DNA of 64,000 nucleotides from Rhodoblastus sp. 17X3 (GCF_030056575.1 NZ_JASHHX010000016.1:29246-93245), one strand, 5' to 3'; positions 1-8,683 are shown, numbered from the stretch's first letter. The notes: generated by a model from the sequence alone, not told the origin. A program made the numbers and translations.

Positions 1-556
1 CCGAGGTGCCGATGGCCACCAGCACATCGTCCTCGGTCAGGCTTTCGAGGCTTTTCCACATTTGCGCATATCGCGGCGCCGGCTCGTTGAAGAAGACCAC
101 ATTGGGCTTCACGCTTTCCATCCGGCCGCATTTCGGACAGCGGTCGGTCGCGGGGTCGAAACGGCGATAGCCGAACAGCCATTGTGCGCCGCATGAGACG
201 CAGCGCATGGCCGAGAGGAAACCATGGACATGCATGACGTAACGCGCGCCGGCCCGCTCGAACAGGTCGTCGACGTTCTGCGTGATGAGTTCGGCGTTGT
301 AGCGCTTCTCCCAATCCACAGTGAGGAAATGGGCCTTGTTGGGCGCGACATGGGCGAGTTCCTCGCGCCGGCGCGAATAGAATTCATGGACCAGCTCGAA
401 ATTTTCTTCCCAGCAGTCGAAATTGCAGACGACCTCAGGGTCATATTGCGCCCACAGGCTTTCGCCGCCGGAGGTGCGAAAGGTGTCGAGGCCCGAATCG
501 GCGGAAATGCCGCTGCCGGTGAAGACGATAAGGCGGCGCTGAGGCTCGGGGGTCAT
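1..556 (-). CDS. SIR2-family NAD-dependent protein deacylase, partial
   Basis: The first ~185 codons of a sirtuin; the 3' end lies beyond the left edge. Visible are the NAD-binding stretch TGSGISADSGLDTFR, the TQNVDDLFERAG motif, an HVHG segment carrying the catalytic His, and two zinc-binding pairs, CVSCG and CPKCG. The FYSRRR segment matches the Tyr-x-x-Arg pair that marks class III sirtuins (CobB/SIRT5 type), which remove succinyl and malonyl groups as well as acetyl groups from lysines. It uses GSGIS where most relatives have GAGIS. The start at 556 is preferred because the ATG at 573 runs into a stop after six codons. A 17-bp tandem duplication spans the start codon. Expected substrates are cytoplasmic acylated enzymes; none is indicated by context. 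Confidence 0.9.
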   Translation of the reverse strand, partial: MTPEPQRRLIVFTGSGISADSGLDTFRTSGGESLWAQYDPEVVCNFDCWEENFELVHEFYSRRREELAHVAPNKAHFLTVDWEKRYNAELITQNVDDLFERAGARYVMHVHGFLSAMRCVSCGAQWLFGYRRFDPATDRCPKCGRMESVKPNVVFFNEPAPRYAQMWKSLESLTEDDVLVAIGTS

Positions 557-574
557 GGAGGCTCGGGGGTCATG
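541..574. repeat. Perfect 17-bp tandem duplication over the sirtuin start codon
   Basis: The unit gaggctcgggggtcatg occurs twice back to back, at 541-557 and 558-574. Each copy carries an ATG on the minus strand. The upstream ATG (571-573) opens a six-codon frame, MTPEPP, whose TGA overlaps the real start codon as ATGA. Confidence 0.9.
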
Positions 575-728
575 GCGGCCCGTCGTGCGAAGTGAAGCTT
601 CAGTTAATCACGGAGCGGCAAAAGCGGCAAACCATAGGTCGCGCAATTGTCATGCGACCGGGGCCCGACTATCGTTCTCCCGCGCGGGCTCTTCTCCTCC
701 GCGCTCTCGGTTTCTCAGGGGGCTCCGC

Positions 729-1133
729 TTGCCCGGCTTGTTTTCCGGACTTGTCGCGTTCGCGGCCTATTTCGTCGGCGCGATCGGCTATTGCATCGTC
801 TTCGGCCTGATCTACACGCGGCTGACGGCCCATGACGAATTCGACCTGATCGTGCGCCAGCACAATGCCTCCGCGGGCCTCGCCTTCGGCGGCGCGCTGA
901 TCGGCTTCGCGCTCGCGCTCGCGGGGGCGGTCCACAACACCCGGAGCGCGCTTGAATTCATGGTCTGGGGCCTTGTCGCCATGCTCAGCCAGTTCCTGGC
1001 CTATGGCGTGGCGCGGCTGCTCCATCCGGGCCTGTCGAACGCCATAGCGCAGAACGCCCTGGCCTCCGCCTATTGGGTCGCCTCGGTCTCGATCGCGTCG
1101 GGGCTGCTCGCCGCCGCCTGCATGAGCCCCTGA
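729..1133 (+). CDS. DUF350 membrane protein (YjfL-like)
   Basis: A 134-residue membrane protein with about four hydrophobic segments (near residues 5-27, 48-70, 80-97 and 112-131). The pattern HNASAGLAFGGALIGFALAL is typical of DUF350/YjfL proteins. The open frame reaches back to 555, but the sequence before 729 is Arg-rich and non-membrane, so I chose the TTG at 729, which gives the usual family length. It is first in a three-gene set with a Gly-rich protein and an ATP-grasp enzyme, the same order as E. coli yjfL-yjfM-yjfC. Its biochemical role is unknown; the context suggests a link with polyamine or glutathione-type amide chemistry at the membrane. Confidence 0.75.
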   Translation: MPGLFSGLVAFAAYFVGAIGYCIVFGLIYTRLTAHDEFDLIVRQHNASAGLAFGGALIGFALALAGAVHNTRSALEFMVWGLVAMLSQFLAYGVARLLHPGLSNAIAQNALASAYWVASVSIASGLLAAACMSP

Positions 1134-1137
1134 GCCG

Positions 1138-1590
1138 ATGCCCCGCCCGACCAAGCCGTTCGGACGGCGGAACCCGCCGCAAAAGATCACCCCGCCGCCG
1201 ATCGTCTATCACGCGCCGCAGGGCCTTGGCGGCGAACCGCCGCAAGACCGTCGCCGGCTGCGCTCGCTCGCGATCATCCTCGGCGTCTGCGGCATGGGCG
1301 CCATCGGCGGCCTCGCGCTCCATCAGGCCCTGAACAAGGACAATTGCCGGAACGCCGATCCCAATGACCCCAATTCGCCCGCCTGCCATGCCAGCGGCGG
1401 ACATGCCAGCAGCGGACATGGCGGCGGCGGGCGCAGCGGGAGCGGCGGACATTGGTATGGTTCGAGCGGCTCAAGCGGCTCCAGCGGGTCCGGCGAACAT
1501 GCGGCCTCTTTCGGCGGCTTCGGCGCGACCGGCGAGAGCGGCGCGCATTCCGGCGGCTTCGGCGGCTTTCACGGCGGGGGCGGAGAATGA
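1138..1590 (+). CDS. Small membrane-anchored Gly/Ser-rich protein in YjfM position
   Basis: A 150-residue protein with a basic, Pro-rich N-terminus, one hydrophobic segment near residues 43-60 (LAIILGVCGMGAIGGLAL), a short Cys/Asp/Asn-rich part (NCRNADPNDPNSPAC) and a Gly/Ser/His-rich low-complexity tail. It starts 4 bp after the DUF350 gene, and its stop overlaps the next start as ATGA, so the three genes are probably co-translated. It sits where E. coli has the DUF1190 protein YjfM, but apart from the anchor and the two Cys I cannot confirm homology. Function unknown. Confidence 0.7.
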   Translation: MPRPTKPFGRRNPPQKITPPPIVYHAPQGLGGEPPQDRRRLRSLAIILGVCGMGAIGGLALHQALNKDNCRNADPNDPNSPACHASGGHASSGHGGGGRSGSGGHWYGSSGSSGSSGSGEHAASFGGFGATGESGAHSGGFGGFHGGGGE

Positions 1591-2744
1591 GGCGCGAGGC
1601 CTCGGTCCCGCGCGCGGATTTCGCGGAACAGGCGGCGAAAATCGGCTTCGCCTTCGCCCATATCGACGGCGAAGCCTATTGGGACGAATCCGTCCGCTAT
1701 GTTTTCTCGCGACGCGAGATCGAGGACGATCTCGAAGCTGCGACCGGCGAGCTTGCGGCGCTTTGCCACGAACTGGTCCGCCGGATTGTCGTCACCGAGC
1801 GAATGATGGCGCGGCTTGGCGTGCCGGACCATGCGCGCGACGTCATCGCCGAAAGCTGGAGCCGCCGCGACCCTGCGCTCTACGGACGGTTCGATTTCGC
1901 CTATGACGGCAAGGCCCCGCCGAAACTGCTGGAATATAATGCCGACACGCCGACCAGCCTGTTCGAATCGTCGGTCGTGCAATGGTTCTGGCTGGAGCAG
2001 ATGATCGCCTCCGGGCAGTTGCCGCCGGGCGCAGACCAGTTCAATTCCCTGCATGAAAAGCTGGTCGCGCGCTGGGGCCGGATCGGCGCCGGGCGTTTCC
2101 TCCATCTTGCCTGCCTGCGCGACAGCGTGGAGGATTCCGGCACGACGGCCTATGTCGAGGAATGCGCCCGGCAGGCGGGCTTGCAGACCAGCCTGATCGA
2201 CATGGGCGACATCGGCCTCGCGCCGGGTCGCGGCTTCATCGACCGCTCGGGCCGCGACATCGCCTTGATGTTCAAGCTCTATCCGTGGGAATGGATGTTC
2301 GGCGAGGCCTTCGGGAAGGCGCCGGAGCTGCGCGCGGCGCGGTTCGTTGAACCGGCGTGGAAAATGCTGTTGTCCAGCAAGGGAATGCTGGCGTTGCTCT
2401 GGGAGATCGCGCCGGGCCATCCCAATCTGTTGCCGTGCTTTTTCGAGGACGATCCGCGCGCCGCGGAACTGGGAACGCGCTTCGCGCGCAAGCCGCTGTT
2501 TTCCCGCGAGGGCGGCAATGTCGAATTGCATGACGGCGACCGCGTCGTCGCAGGTCCGGACCTCGCCTATGGCGGGCGATTCGTGCGGCAGGCGCTCAAT
2601 CCTCTGCCGGATTTTTCCGGGAATTATCCAGTCTGCGGCTGCTGGCTGGTTGGCGACGAGCCGGCGGGCCTTGGGCTGCGCGAGGACGTCTCGCCCGTCA
2701 CAGGCAATCGCTCGCGCTTCGTTCCCCACGCGATTCTGGATTAG
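1587..2744 (+). CDS. Glutathionylspermidine synthase-like ATP-grasp protein (YjfC/YgiC family)
   Basis: A 385-residue ATP-grasp ligase related to the synthetase half of glutathionylspermidine synthase; it lacks the N-terminal amidase domain, as YgiC and YjfC do. Family signatures are YWDESVRYVF near the N-terminus, LLEYNADTPTSLFE (catalytic loop), FKLYPWEWMFGE, NLLPCFF and the C-terminal ARKPLFSREGGNV metal/ATP-binding stretch. The track frame is open from 1452, but that part is Arg-rich antisense-like sequence; the ATG at 1587 overlaps the upstream stop by 4 nt and gives the standard length. The likely reaction is ATP-dependent amide-bond formation; the substrate is not known for this subgroup. 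Confidence 0.87.
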   Translation: MRREASVPRADFAEQAAKIGFAFAHIDGEAYWDESVRYVFSRREIEDDLEAATGELAALCHELVRRIVVTERMMARLGVPDHARDVIAESWSRRDPALYGRFDFAYDGKAPPKLLEYNADTPTSLFESSVVQWFWLEQMIASGQLPPGADQFNSLHEKLVARWGRIGAGRFLHLACLRDSVEDSGTTAYVEECARQAGLQTSLIDMGDIGLAPGRGFIDRSGRDIALMFKLYPWEWMFGEAFGKAPELRAARFVEPAWKMLLSSKGMLALLWEIAPGHPNLLPCFFEDDPRAAELGTRFARKPLFSREGGNVELHDGDRVVAGPDLAYGGRFVRQALNPLPDFSGNYPVCGCWLVGDEPAGLGLREDVSPVTGNRSRFVPHAILD

Positions 2745-2747
2745 TTT

Positions 2748-4373
2748 CTAGCGCCAGAACGGCCGCAGCTTCTTGAAGCGTTTCCAGTCCTTCGCCAGCC
2801 CTTCGTCCGCGATGAGCGCGCCGCGCGCATACCAGCCGGAGACGATCCCGGCGGCGCGCGCCGCCTCGGTCGCGTGCGACTGGCTGAGGAAATGATCCGC
2901 GCTCGCCGCGTCATTATGCGCGCCAAGAATTTCCTGCAGATTCGCCGCCGCGCGGACGAAGGGCGTCGAGTCGCGCTGCTCCTCGAAGCACGACGAGAAG
3001 AATTCCGCGCCATAGCGCAGGTTTTTCAGCGCGATGCGCACTTCATGGCGCTTCTCGTCGGGGAGGGTCACGAGTTTCTTGCCGCGTTTCAGCACGCGCT
3101 TGTGCAACTGTTCGAGCGCCTGCGCCGCGAAGAGAGCCACGGGCTCGGTCAAGGTCGTCAGCTGCGCGCCGCTGACGGCGTTGCGCCAGCCGCGGCGGGC
3201 GACGAAGGCGCTGAGCTTCAGCACGAACAGGGTGGGGCGGACCGATTCGGTCAGCGCGCGCGCATCGACATAGGCCGCAGCGCGGCGCTGTTCGAGCGCA
3301 TCGAGCAAAGGCGCGAAATCCTTGCGGTCGCCGAAATGGCCCATCGGCCCGTCCTCGATCAGGTCGCGCAGGGCGTCGCTGTCGCGGGCGGCGCCGAGCG
3401 CCGTCGCCAACTCCTTGGCCTCGGCGCGGAAAGTTTCGAATTCGGGGCAGGGGATGGCGCGCTTGAGCATGCCGAGGGCCGCACGCAGGCGGCGCAGCGC
3501 GACGCGCATCTGATGGATCGATTCCGGGGCGTCGCTGGCGCGCAGCGAGGCCCAGTTGGCGAGGTAATGGTCGATTGCGCCGAGAATGATCTGCGCGGTG
3601 GCCTCGTCAAGACTGGCGTCGGCCGGCAGGGCGGCGGGCTTGGCCTTGACAGGCTTGGGCTCGCTCCCCAGGCAGAAATGCGAAGCGCGCTCCGCCTTGC
3701 TGACAATGTCGAGGCGCAAGGGCAGCGCCTCGGCCAGGATGGCGGCGAAATCGTGAAGGTCCTGCGGCAGGCCGGATTTCAGCTCCAGTTCGACCTCGCG
3801 CAGCGGCAATTCCCGTCCGCTGGCGTGAATGAGGCCGTCGTCGAAAGCGGCTTCGATCTGGGTCGCGCCGCGCGCGATCAGACGCGTGACGCGGCTGACC
3901 CGGGTTTCATATTTTGCTTCGAGCGGGGCGTCGCCAATGATCTGGCGCAGGCCGCCGGCGACATCGGCGTCGAACAGCGCGAGATCGGGCTCCATCTTGC
4001 TCGCACGGACTTCGATCTCGCCGCGCGTGAAGGAATCTCCCGCCATTTGCAGCGGCCATTTCAGCGTCATGACCGGCGCGCCGCGTCCGCTGCGCCGCAC
4101 GCGCAGGGCAATCTTGCGCTTCTTGAGGTCCCAGTCGGGCGTGTCGAAATAGATCGAGATCAGCTTGCGCGCCGGCGACGCGCCCTCGACGCGCAGCAGC
4201 GGCGAGGCGAGCGCGGCGGCAAGTCCCGCGGCGTCCGTCGTGAACTTGATCTCGACTTCCTGGGGGGCGGGACCGGCCGGCTTGGCTTCAGGCGCCGGGG
4301 CGGGCGCGGCGTCCGCCTTTGTCTCGACCGGGGTTTCGACCTGAGGCTCGGGCAGGGTTTCGATATCGGTCAC
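2748..4373 (-). CDS. CYTH and CHAD domain protein
   Basis: 541 residues. A Pro/Ala-rich N-terminal tail (about 1-38) leads into a CYTH domain (about 39-240) with the diagnostic ExExK motif in QEVEIKF and alternating charged residues such as LKWPLQ and EVELELKSG, which line the triphosphate tunnel. A CHAD domain (about 265-541) follows, with conserved His/Arg helices (IHQMRVALRRLRAALGMLKR, VRIALKNLRYGAEFF). CYTH enzymes bind or hydrolyse triphosphates (inorganic triphosphatase type), and CHAD domains bind polyphosphate, so a polyphosphate-related role is likely. The stop lies 3 bp from the convergent ATP-grasp gene. The 179-bp gap upstream is AT-richer and probably holds its promoter. Confidence 0.9.
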   Translation of the reverse strand: MTDIETLPEPQVETPVETKADAAPAPAPEAKPAGPAPQEVEIKFTTDAAGLAAALASPLLRVEGASPARKLISIYFDTPDWDLKKRKIALRVRRSGRGAPVMTLKWPLQMAGDSFTRGEIEVRASKMEPDLALFDADVAGGLRQIIGDAPLEAKYETRVSRVTRLIARGATQIEAAFDDGLIHASGRELPLREVELELKSGLPQDLHDFAAILAEALPLRLDIVSKAERASHFCLGSEPKPVKAKPAALPADASLDEATAQIILGAIDHYLANWASLRASDAPESIHQMRVALRRLRAALGMLKRAIPCPEFETFRAEAKELATALGAARDSDALRDLIEDGPMGHFGDRKDFAPLLDALEQRRAAAYVDARALTESVRPTLFVLKLSAFVARRGWRNAVSGAQLTTLTEPVALFAAQALEQLHKRVLKRGKKLVTLPDEKRHEVRIALKNLRYGAEFFSSCFEEQRDSTPFVRAAANLQEILGAHNDAASADHFLSQSHATEAARAAGIVSGWYARGALIADEGLAKDWKRFKKLRPFWR

Positions 4374-4552
4374 GACACGCTCGGCTTGAACGGAAAAGAC
4401 GGCCTGCGCCCGGCGGTCCGTCGGAGCGCGTGAGGCAGCGCGGGGCGCAGTCAGGCGCCTGCTGTCTCATACTAAAACAGTTCCGCGAAAAATGCCGCCG
4501 CTTTTTTCGTTTCGGGCTGAACTAAGATTATAACGATTGTAAAAACAGTAGT

Positions 4553-5551
4553 TTAGGCTGGAAAATCGAGTACGCCGGCCTTGCCGGCTTTCGTGCCGAA
4601 CGCCAGCCGTCCGCCTGTCGCGTCAAAGGCGAGAGCCATGACGGCGTCACGCTCGTTCTCGGTCTTGCGGACGAGAATTTCCGCGCCGTCGGAGAGCCGC
4701 ACCAGCAGGATCCAGCCGTCGTCATAGCCGATTGCGACAATCAGGGCCTTGGGGTGAAAGGCGACTTTCGTGACGAGCACATTCGGACGCACACCGCATT
4801 CGCGCGGCGGCTGGCCCATCGGCCCGTCCTTGCCCGAGAACGGCCAGACGATGCAGCCGTCCGCGCCGGAAGTGGCGAGCCAGTCGCCGTCATGCGACCA
4901 GGCCAGCGACCGCGTCTTGGCCGGATAGCCGGACATGCGCATGTCCTTGCGATCAGCGAGGCGCCAGCCGTGCAGTGCATTCTCCTGCATGGAAGTCACG
5001 ACGAATCGGGCGTCGGGCGAGACGGTTGCGTCGAGATGCGAGCCTTTCCAGCTCAGGCTTTCCGGCGCGGCGGCAGTATTGGGGAACCACAGGCTCGCGC
5101 CATTGTAATGGGCGATGACGAGGCGGTAGCCCTTGGGGAAGAATCCGAGGCCGCGCACGGTGGAGGGAGCGGCCCAGCCCTTGATCTCGCCTTTGGCGTC
5201 GCGGGCGCGGACATTCTTGCCACTCGACCAGGCCAGCGCCCCGTCGGCCCGCCAGGCGAGCGCGTCGATCCAGCCCTTTTCCCTGGCGATGCTCTCGGTC
5301 TTGCCCGAGACGCCCGTGGCGGCGACAAGTCCGTCATCGCCGCCGGTATAGAGTTTCGCGCCGTCGCAGGCGACGACCAGAATGGCGCCGTCCTCATGGG
5401 CTTTGATCCGCCGCTCCTCGCCGATGTCGGCGAGCAGGACGGTTCCCTCCGCCAGAGCGAAGGCGGGCGTGCGGCCAAGAAAGCCCGCGCCGACGATTTC
5501 CTCGCCGACTTCGATCGGCGTGACATATTCGGTGAGGGAGGAAGGACTCAT
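4553..5551 (-). CDS. WD40-repeat protein
   Basis: 332 residues forming an apparent seven-bladed beta-propeller. Blades end in WD-like signatures such as DALAWRADGALAWSSG, SLAWSHDGDWLATSGADGC and ALAFDATGGRLAFGTKAG. There is no signal peptide or membrane segment, so it is probably cytoplasmic. It starts 27 bp after the metal-type ABC ATPase and is probably co-transcribed with it. WD40 proteins of this type are often found beside zinc uptake genes in Hyphomicrobiales (recollection, not tested). Its partner is unknown. Confidence 0.85.
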   Translation of the reverse strand: MSPSSLTEYVTPIEVGEEIVGAGFLGRTPAFALAEGTVLLADIGEERRIKAHEDGAILVVACDGAKLYTGGDDGLVAATGVSGKTESIAREKGWIDALAWRADGALAWSSGKNVRARDAKGEIKGWAAPSTVRGLGFFPKGYRLVIAHYNGASLWFPNTAAAPESLSWKGSHLDATVSPDARFVVTSMQENALHGWRLADRKDMRMSGYPAKTRSLAWSHDGDWLATSGADGCIVWPFSGKDGPMGQPPRECGVRPNVLVTKVAFHPKALIVAIGYDDGWILLVRLSDGAEILVRKTENERDAVMALAFDATGGRLAFGTKAGKAGVLDFPA

Positions 5552-5578
5552 GAAGGGGTTCCGTTATTTCATGCCGTG

Positions 5579-6334
5579 CTAGGCGGCGCGCCCGCAGGCG
5601 GCGGCCTTGTCGTCAAAGGCTTCGATCATCATCCTGGCGCGGGCGAGGCTCTCAGCGGAAAGCGCCTGTTCGGTCGGCCCCCAGGCGATCTTTTCGCGCG
5701 CCAGCAGCAGGCATTCGGGGAAATGGGCGCGCACCATGGCGAAATCATGCAGGACCGCGACCACGGTGCGGCCTTCCCGATGCCAGCGCGCGATGAGGGC
5801 GAGCAGATCCTGCACGGCGCGCTCGTCGATGGCGGAAAAAGGCTCGTCGAGCAGGATGAGCGAGGCGTCCTGCAGCAGCAGGCGCGCGAACAGGAGCCGC
5901 TGGGTCTGGCCGCCCGAGAGCGCGCCGATCGGGCGGCGCTCGAAGCCGGCAAGGCCCACGGTTTCGAGCGCGTCATGGACCTTCGCCTCATCGACGCGAG
6001 ACAGGCCGCCGAACAGGCCGATGCGCCGCCACAGGCCCATGGCCGCCATGTCGAACACGTCGATGGGAAAGCTTAGGTCCACCTGCGCGGCCTGCGGCAG
6101 ATAGCCGATATCGCGCGCGCGCGCGCCGCCGAGGTCGATGGTTCCGCCCATCGGCTTCAATATGCCCGTCAGGGCCTTGAACAGTGTCGATTTGCCGGCG
6201 CCGTTGGGGCCGCAGACGGCGAGCAGCGCGCCGGGCGCGATCTCGCCATCGAGATGGTGGACGGCGGGATGGCGGTCATAGCCGAGGGTGACATTGCGCA
6301 GCGTGACGCGGGGAGCCGACTTTTGCGCGGTCAT
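5579..6334 (-). CDS. Metal-type (ZnuC/MntB-like) ABC transporter ATP-binding protein
   Basis: 251 residues with Walker A GPNGAGKST, Q-loop YLPQ, signature LSGGQ, Walker B LILLDEPF and an H-loop HDF. The YLPQAAQVDLSFPIDVFDM stretch is typical of zinc/manganese ATPases (ZnuC group). I chose the ATG at 6334, which overlaps the stop of the small His-rich gene as ATGA, rather than the upstream TTG at 6346. Neither a permease nor a substrate-binding protein is present next to it: the downstream neighbour is a WD40 protein and the upstream one a 47-residue protein. It is therefore an orphan ATPase that must work with a permease encoded elsewhere. Confidence 0.88.
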   Translation of the reverse strand: MTAQKSAPRVTLRNVTLGYDRHPAVHHLDGEIAPGALLAVCGPNGAGKSTLFKALTGILKPMGGTIDLGGARARDIGYLPQAAQVDLSFPIDVFDMAAMGLWRRIGLFGGLSRVDEAKVHDALETVGLAGFERRPIGALSGGQTQRLLFARLLLQDASLILLDEPFSAIDERAVQDLLALIARWHREGRTVVAVLHDFAMVRAHFPECLLLAREKIAWGPTEQALSAESLARARMMIEAFDDKAAACGRAA

Positions 6335-6474
6335 GACAGAGCCCAATAGACGCCGCTCCAGAGCAGGACCAGGGCGCCCAGAACGATGGCGAGCCTCTGC
6401 CCGACCGCGAGCCGCAGCAGCGAGAAACCCGGCTCGTGGCGCGCGGGCGGGGCGGCGTGATCGTGCGCATGCAT
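6331..6474 (-). CDS. 47-residue His-rich single-span membrane protein
   Basis: A small gene starting MHAHDHAAPPARHEPG, followed by one hydrophobic span (LAIVLGALVLLWSGVYWAL) to the C-terminus. Four His lie in the first 13 residues. A GGAGG-like ribosome-binding sequence lies about 11 nt upstream, and the stop overlaps the ABC ATPase start as ATGA, which argues for translation and coupling. A His-rich end beside a metal-type ABC ATPase suggests metal binding or a membrane anchor for the ATPase (inference). I do not recognise a named family. Confidence 0.62.
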   Translation of the reverse strand: MHAHDHAAPPARHEPGFSLLRLAVGQRLAIVLGALVLLWSGVYWALS

Positions 6475-6594
6475 GTTTCGACCTGCCTCCCTGTCGCGAT
6501 CCACGCTGGCGGCGAGACGCCGTTTGACGACGAAAGCGCCGCCGCTGTCAATCGAAAGCGGCCTCGCGTCCAGCGCGCGCCGGAAAGAAATCTC

Positions 6595-8199
6595 TTAGAA
6601 CGGATGGTACTGGAACATCCAGATTTCGGAGATCGGCTTGTCGCCGAGCTTCAGGAAAGCGCGCAACTCCACCGGGTCCTTGCCCTCGATCCCGGCCACA
6701 TCGAATTGCACCCGCCAATGGCCCGGCACTTCGTCGGGCACGGCCTCGATCATCTGATAATGGCCCAGATGGCCGCGCGAGGTTTCCACGACCAGTTCCG
6801 GCTTCACGCCCTTGGGCAGGTCGGCGAGGGCGCCGCCGAGAAATTCAACCATGAACTTGCGCACGCCTTTCGGGCGCGGCTGGCCGGGCTGGCCGCCATT
6901 GCCGAGGCGCGTGGCGACGACCTTGGCGAGACCGCTGGGGAAAGGCTCGTCGGCCAGCCAGTGCAGCCGGAAGGAGAAGTTGAATTCCGATCCCGCGACG
7001 GCGGGCGCGGCGGGAACCCACATCACCACGATATTGTCGTGGATCTCGTCATCGGTCGCCAGTTCGACCAGATGGATCGCGCCCTTGCCCCAGTCGCCCT
7101 TGGGCTCGACCCACAGGCTTGGGCGGCGGTCGTAATAGACGCCGTCGATGTAATGGTCGAACACGCGGTCGCGCTGCAGCAGGCCATAGCCCTTGGGGTT
7201 ATTGTCGCTGAAGGCGGAGGCCATGACGTGCGGGGGATTGTTGAGCGGGCGCCACAACCGGCCGCCCCAGCCGGTCCACATGGCGAGGCCGTCGGAATCA
7301 TGCACTTCCGGGCGCCAGTCCACGGCGGTCTGCTTGGCGGTTTCCGAGAACCAGTACATCGAGGTGAGCGGCGCGATTCCGAAGCGCACCACGTCGCCGC
7401 GCAGGAAGAAAGCCTGGTCGATGTCCATGACCACGCCTTCGCCGCGCGTCATCACGAATTTCACGGCGCCGACGATCTTGGGCCCTTCGAGCAGCGCATA
7501 GACCGTGACGGAATCGCCGGATTGCGGCCCGATATAGATCTTGGTGAAATCAGGGAATTCCTCATTGCGATCCGCCACGGCGGTGTCGATGGCGACGCCG
7601 CGCGCGGAAAGGCCATATTGATGCAATTCGCCGATGGCGCGGAGATAGGAGGCGCCGAGGAAGGCGACCCAATCGTTTTTATGCCAGTCGAATTTTTGCG
7701 AATCCTTGGCTTCCTGAAAGCGGAAACCGGCGAAACCCGCGCCCTTCGGCAATTGCCGGGCGGGGGAATCCGCCGGCATGTCGAAATAGCTCGGATCATA
7801 GATGATCTCGCGCGCGCTGTTGTTTTCCAGCACGTAGATATCGACGGCCTTTTTGAAGAAACGGCCGAGATGGAAGAAGGTCACGGGGAAGCGGTTCGGC
7901 CCTTCCGCATAGAGCGCGAAGGAATCATTGAAGCGGATCTTGCCCCAGGCGTCGTAGTCGATGGACTGCAGCAGGTCGGGCGCAGGCGTCGCCGGGCCGC
8001 GATAGGGCTCGCCCGCCATGGTCCTGGCCTGGGCCTTCAGCGTCTCGAAGGAAAAGGGCTGGGCGGGGCCGAGCTTCAGCCCCGGCGCGGCGGCGAGCGC
8101 GGGCGCGCCGCCCGATCCGGCCAGCCCCGCGACGGACGCCAGGGCGATGGTCTTGCCGAGAGTTTTGCACAGGGTCCGGCGATCAAGGGTTCTGGTCAT
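6595..8199 (-). CDS. Periplasmic glucan biosynthesis protein, OpgD/OpgG family
   Basis: 534 residues. The N-terminus carries DRRTLCKTLGK followed by a hydrophobic stretch and ALAAAPG, a twin-arginine signal peptide as in OpgD (MdoD). The mature part is the MdoG beta-sandwich family, with PFSFETLKAQARTMAG, RFNDSFALYAEGPNRFPV, FAGFRFQ, PLTSMYWFSE and DGVYYDRRPSLWVEP. The family acts in the periplasm on osmoregulated periplasmic glucans, cyclic or branched beta-glucans that buffer osmotic stress. The track frame extends to 8511, but the start at 8199 places the Tat motif at the N-terminus. No glucosyltransferase opgH is adjacent. Confidence 0.9.
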   Translation of the reverse strand: MTRTLDRRTLCKTLGKTIALASVAGLAGSGGAPALAAAPGLKLGPAQPFSFETLKAQARTMAGEPYRGPATPAPDLLQSIDYDAWGKIRFNDSFALYAEGPNRFPVTFFHLGRFFKKAVDIYVLENNSAREIIYDPSYFDMPADSPARQLPKGAGFAGFRFQEAKDSQKFDWHKNDWVAFLGASYLRAIGELHQYGLSARGVAIDTAVADRNEEFPDFTKIYIGPQSGDSVTVYALLEGPKIVGAVKFVMTRGEGVVMDIDQAFFLRGDVVRFGIAPLTSMYWFSETAKQTAVDWRPEVHDSDGLAMWTGWGGRLWRPLNNPPHVMASAFSDNNPKGYGLLQRDRVFDHYIDGVYYDRRPSLWVEPKGDWGKGAIHLVELATDDEIHDNIVVMWVPAAPAVAGSEFNFSFRLHWLADEPFPSGLAKVVATRLGNGGQPGQPRPKGVRKFMVEFLGGALADLPKGVKPELVVETSRGHLGHYQMIEAVPDEVPGHWRVQFDVAGIEGKDPVELRAFLKLGDKPISEIWMFQYHPF

Positions 8200-8305
8200 G
8201 GCTTTTGTCCGAAATCGGTTCGGCGTCCGGCCTTGAGGGCCGGGCGGAACGGCCAGACTAGCCGGAAAAGGTTTTTCTTCGGTTGCGGGAGCGTCGGGCT
8301 CGCGG

Positions 8306-8542
8306 TCAGCGGCGGACGGGCTCGTGCGCGATGGCCGTGCGCATGAAGTAATAGAGTCCGAAGAAGCCGATCGCGACGAAGGCGAGCTCAATGGCCCGGG
8401 CCCAGCCCGCGCCGAGCTGGAACAGGCCGCCAAGCGCCCAGCCGGCGGCCCATGAGGCTCCGACCAGCTCTGTGCCGACGAGGATGGCCAGGGCGGCGAG
8501 GGTGCGCGCATTGGTCCAGTTGATGGGCTTTTTCTCGGGCAT
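8306..8542 (-). CDS. Small two-span membrane protein
   Basis: 78 residues with a polar start (MPEKKPINWTNART), two hydrophobic segments at about 15-37 and 50-68, and a basic C-terminus. It lies about 107 bp upstream of, and on the same strand as, the glucan biosynthesis gene. No family is recognised. GC bias and lack of a better competing frame support it as a gene, but the function is unknown. Confidence 0.6.
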   Translation of the reverse strand: MPEKKPINWTNARTLAALAILVGTELVGASWAAGWALGGLFQLGAGWARAIELAFVAIGFFGLYYFMRTAIAHEPVRR

Positions 8543-8683
8543 GCCAGCGATCCTGTTTGAAGGACTGATCTAAACCAGAGTTAAGGCCGTGGCAATGTTG
8601 CGCCGCTTGTGGCGAAGCGCGATTTGGGGCAGAAAGCCCCGGTCCGCGGCGGTTGCGCCGCTTCATCAGGAAGAAATGACCAG

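Noticed and set aside
2874..4433. Plus-strand 519-codon open frame
   Set aside because: It lies antisense to the CYTH-CHAD gene and has an Arg/Gly/Ala composition typical of a GC-rich shadow frame.
6436..8346. Plus-strand 636-codon open frame
   Set aside because: Antisense to the glucan biosynthesis gene; His/Arg/Gly-rich shadow composition.
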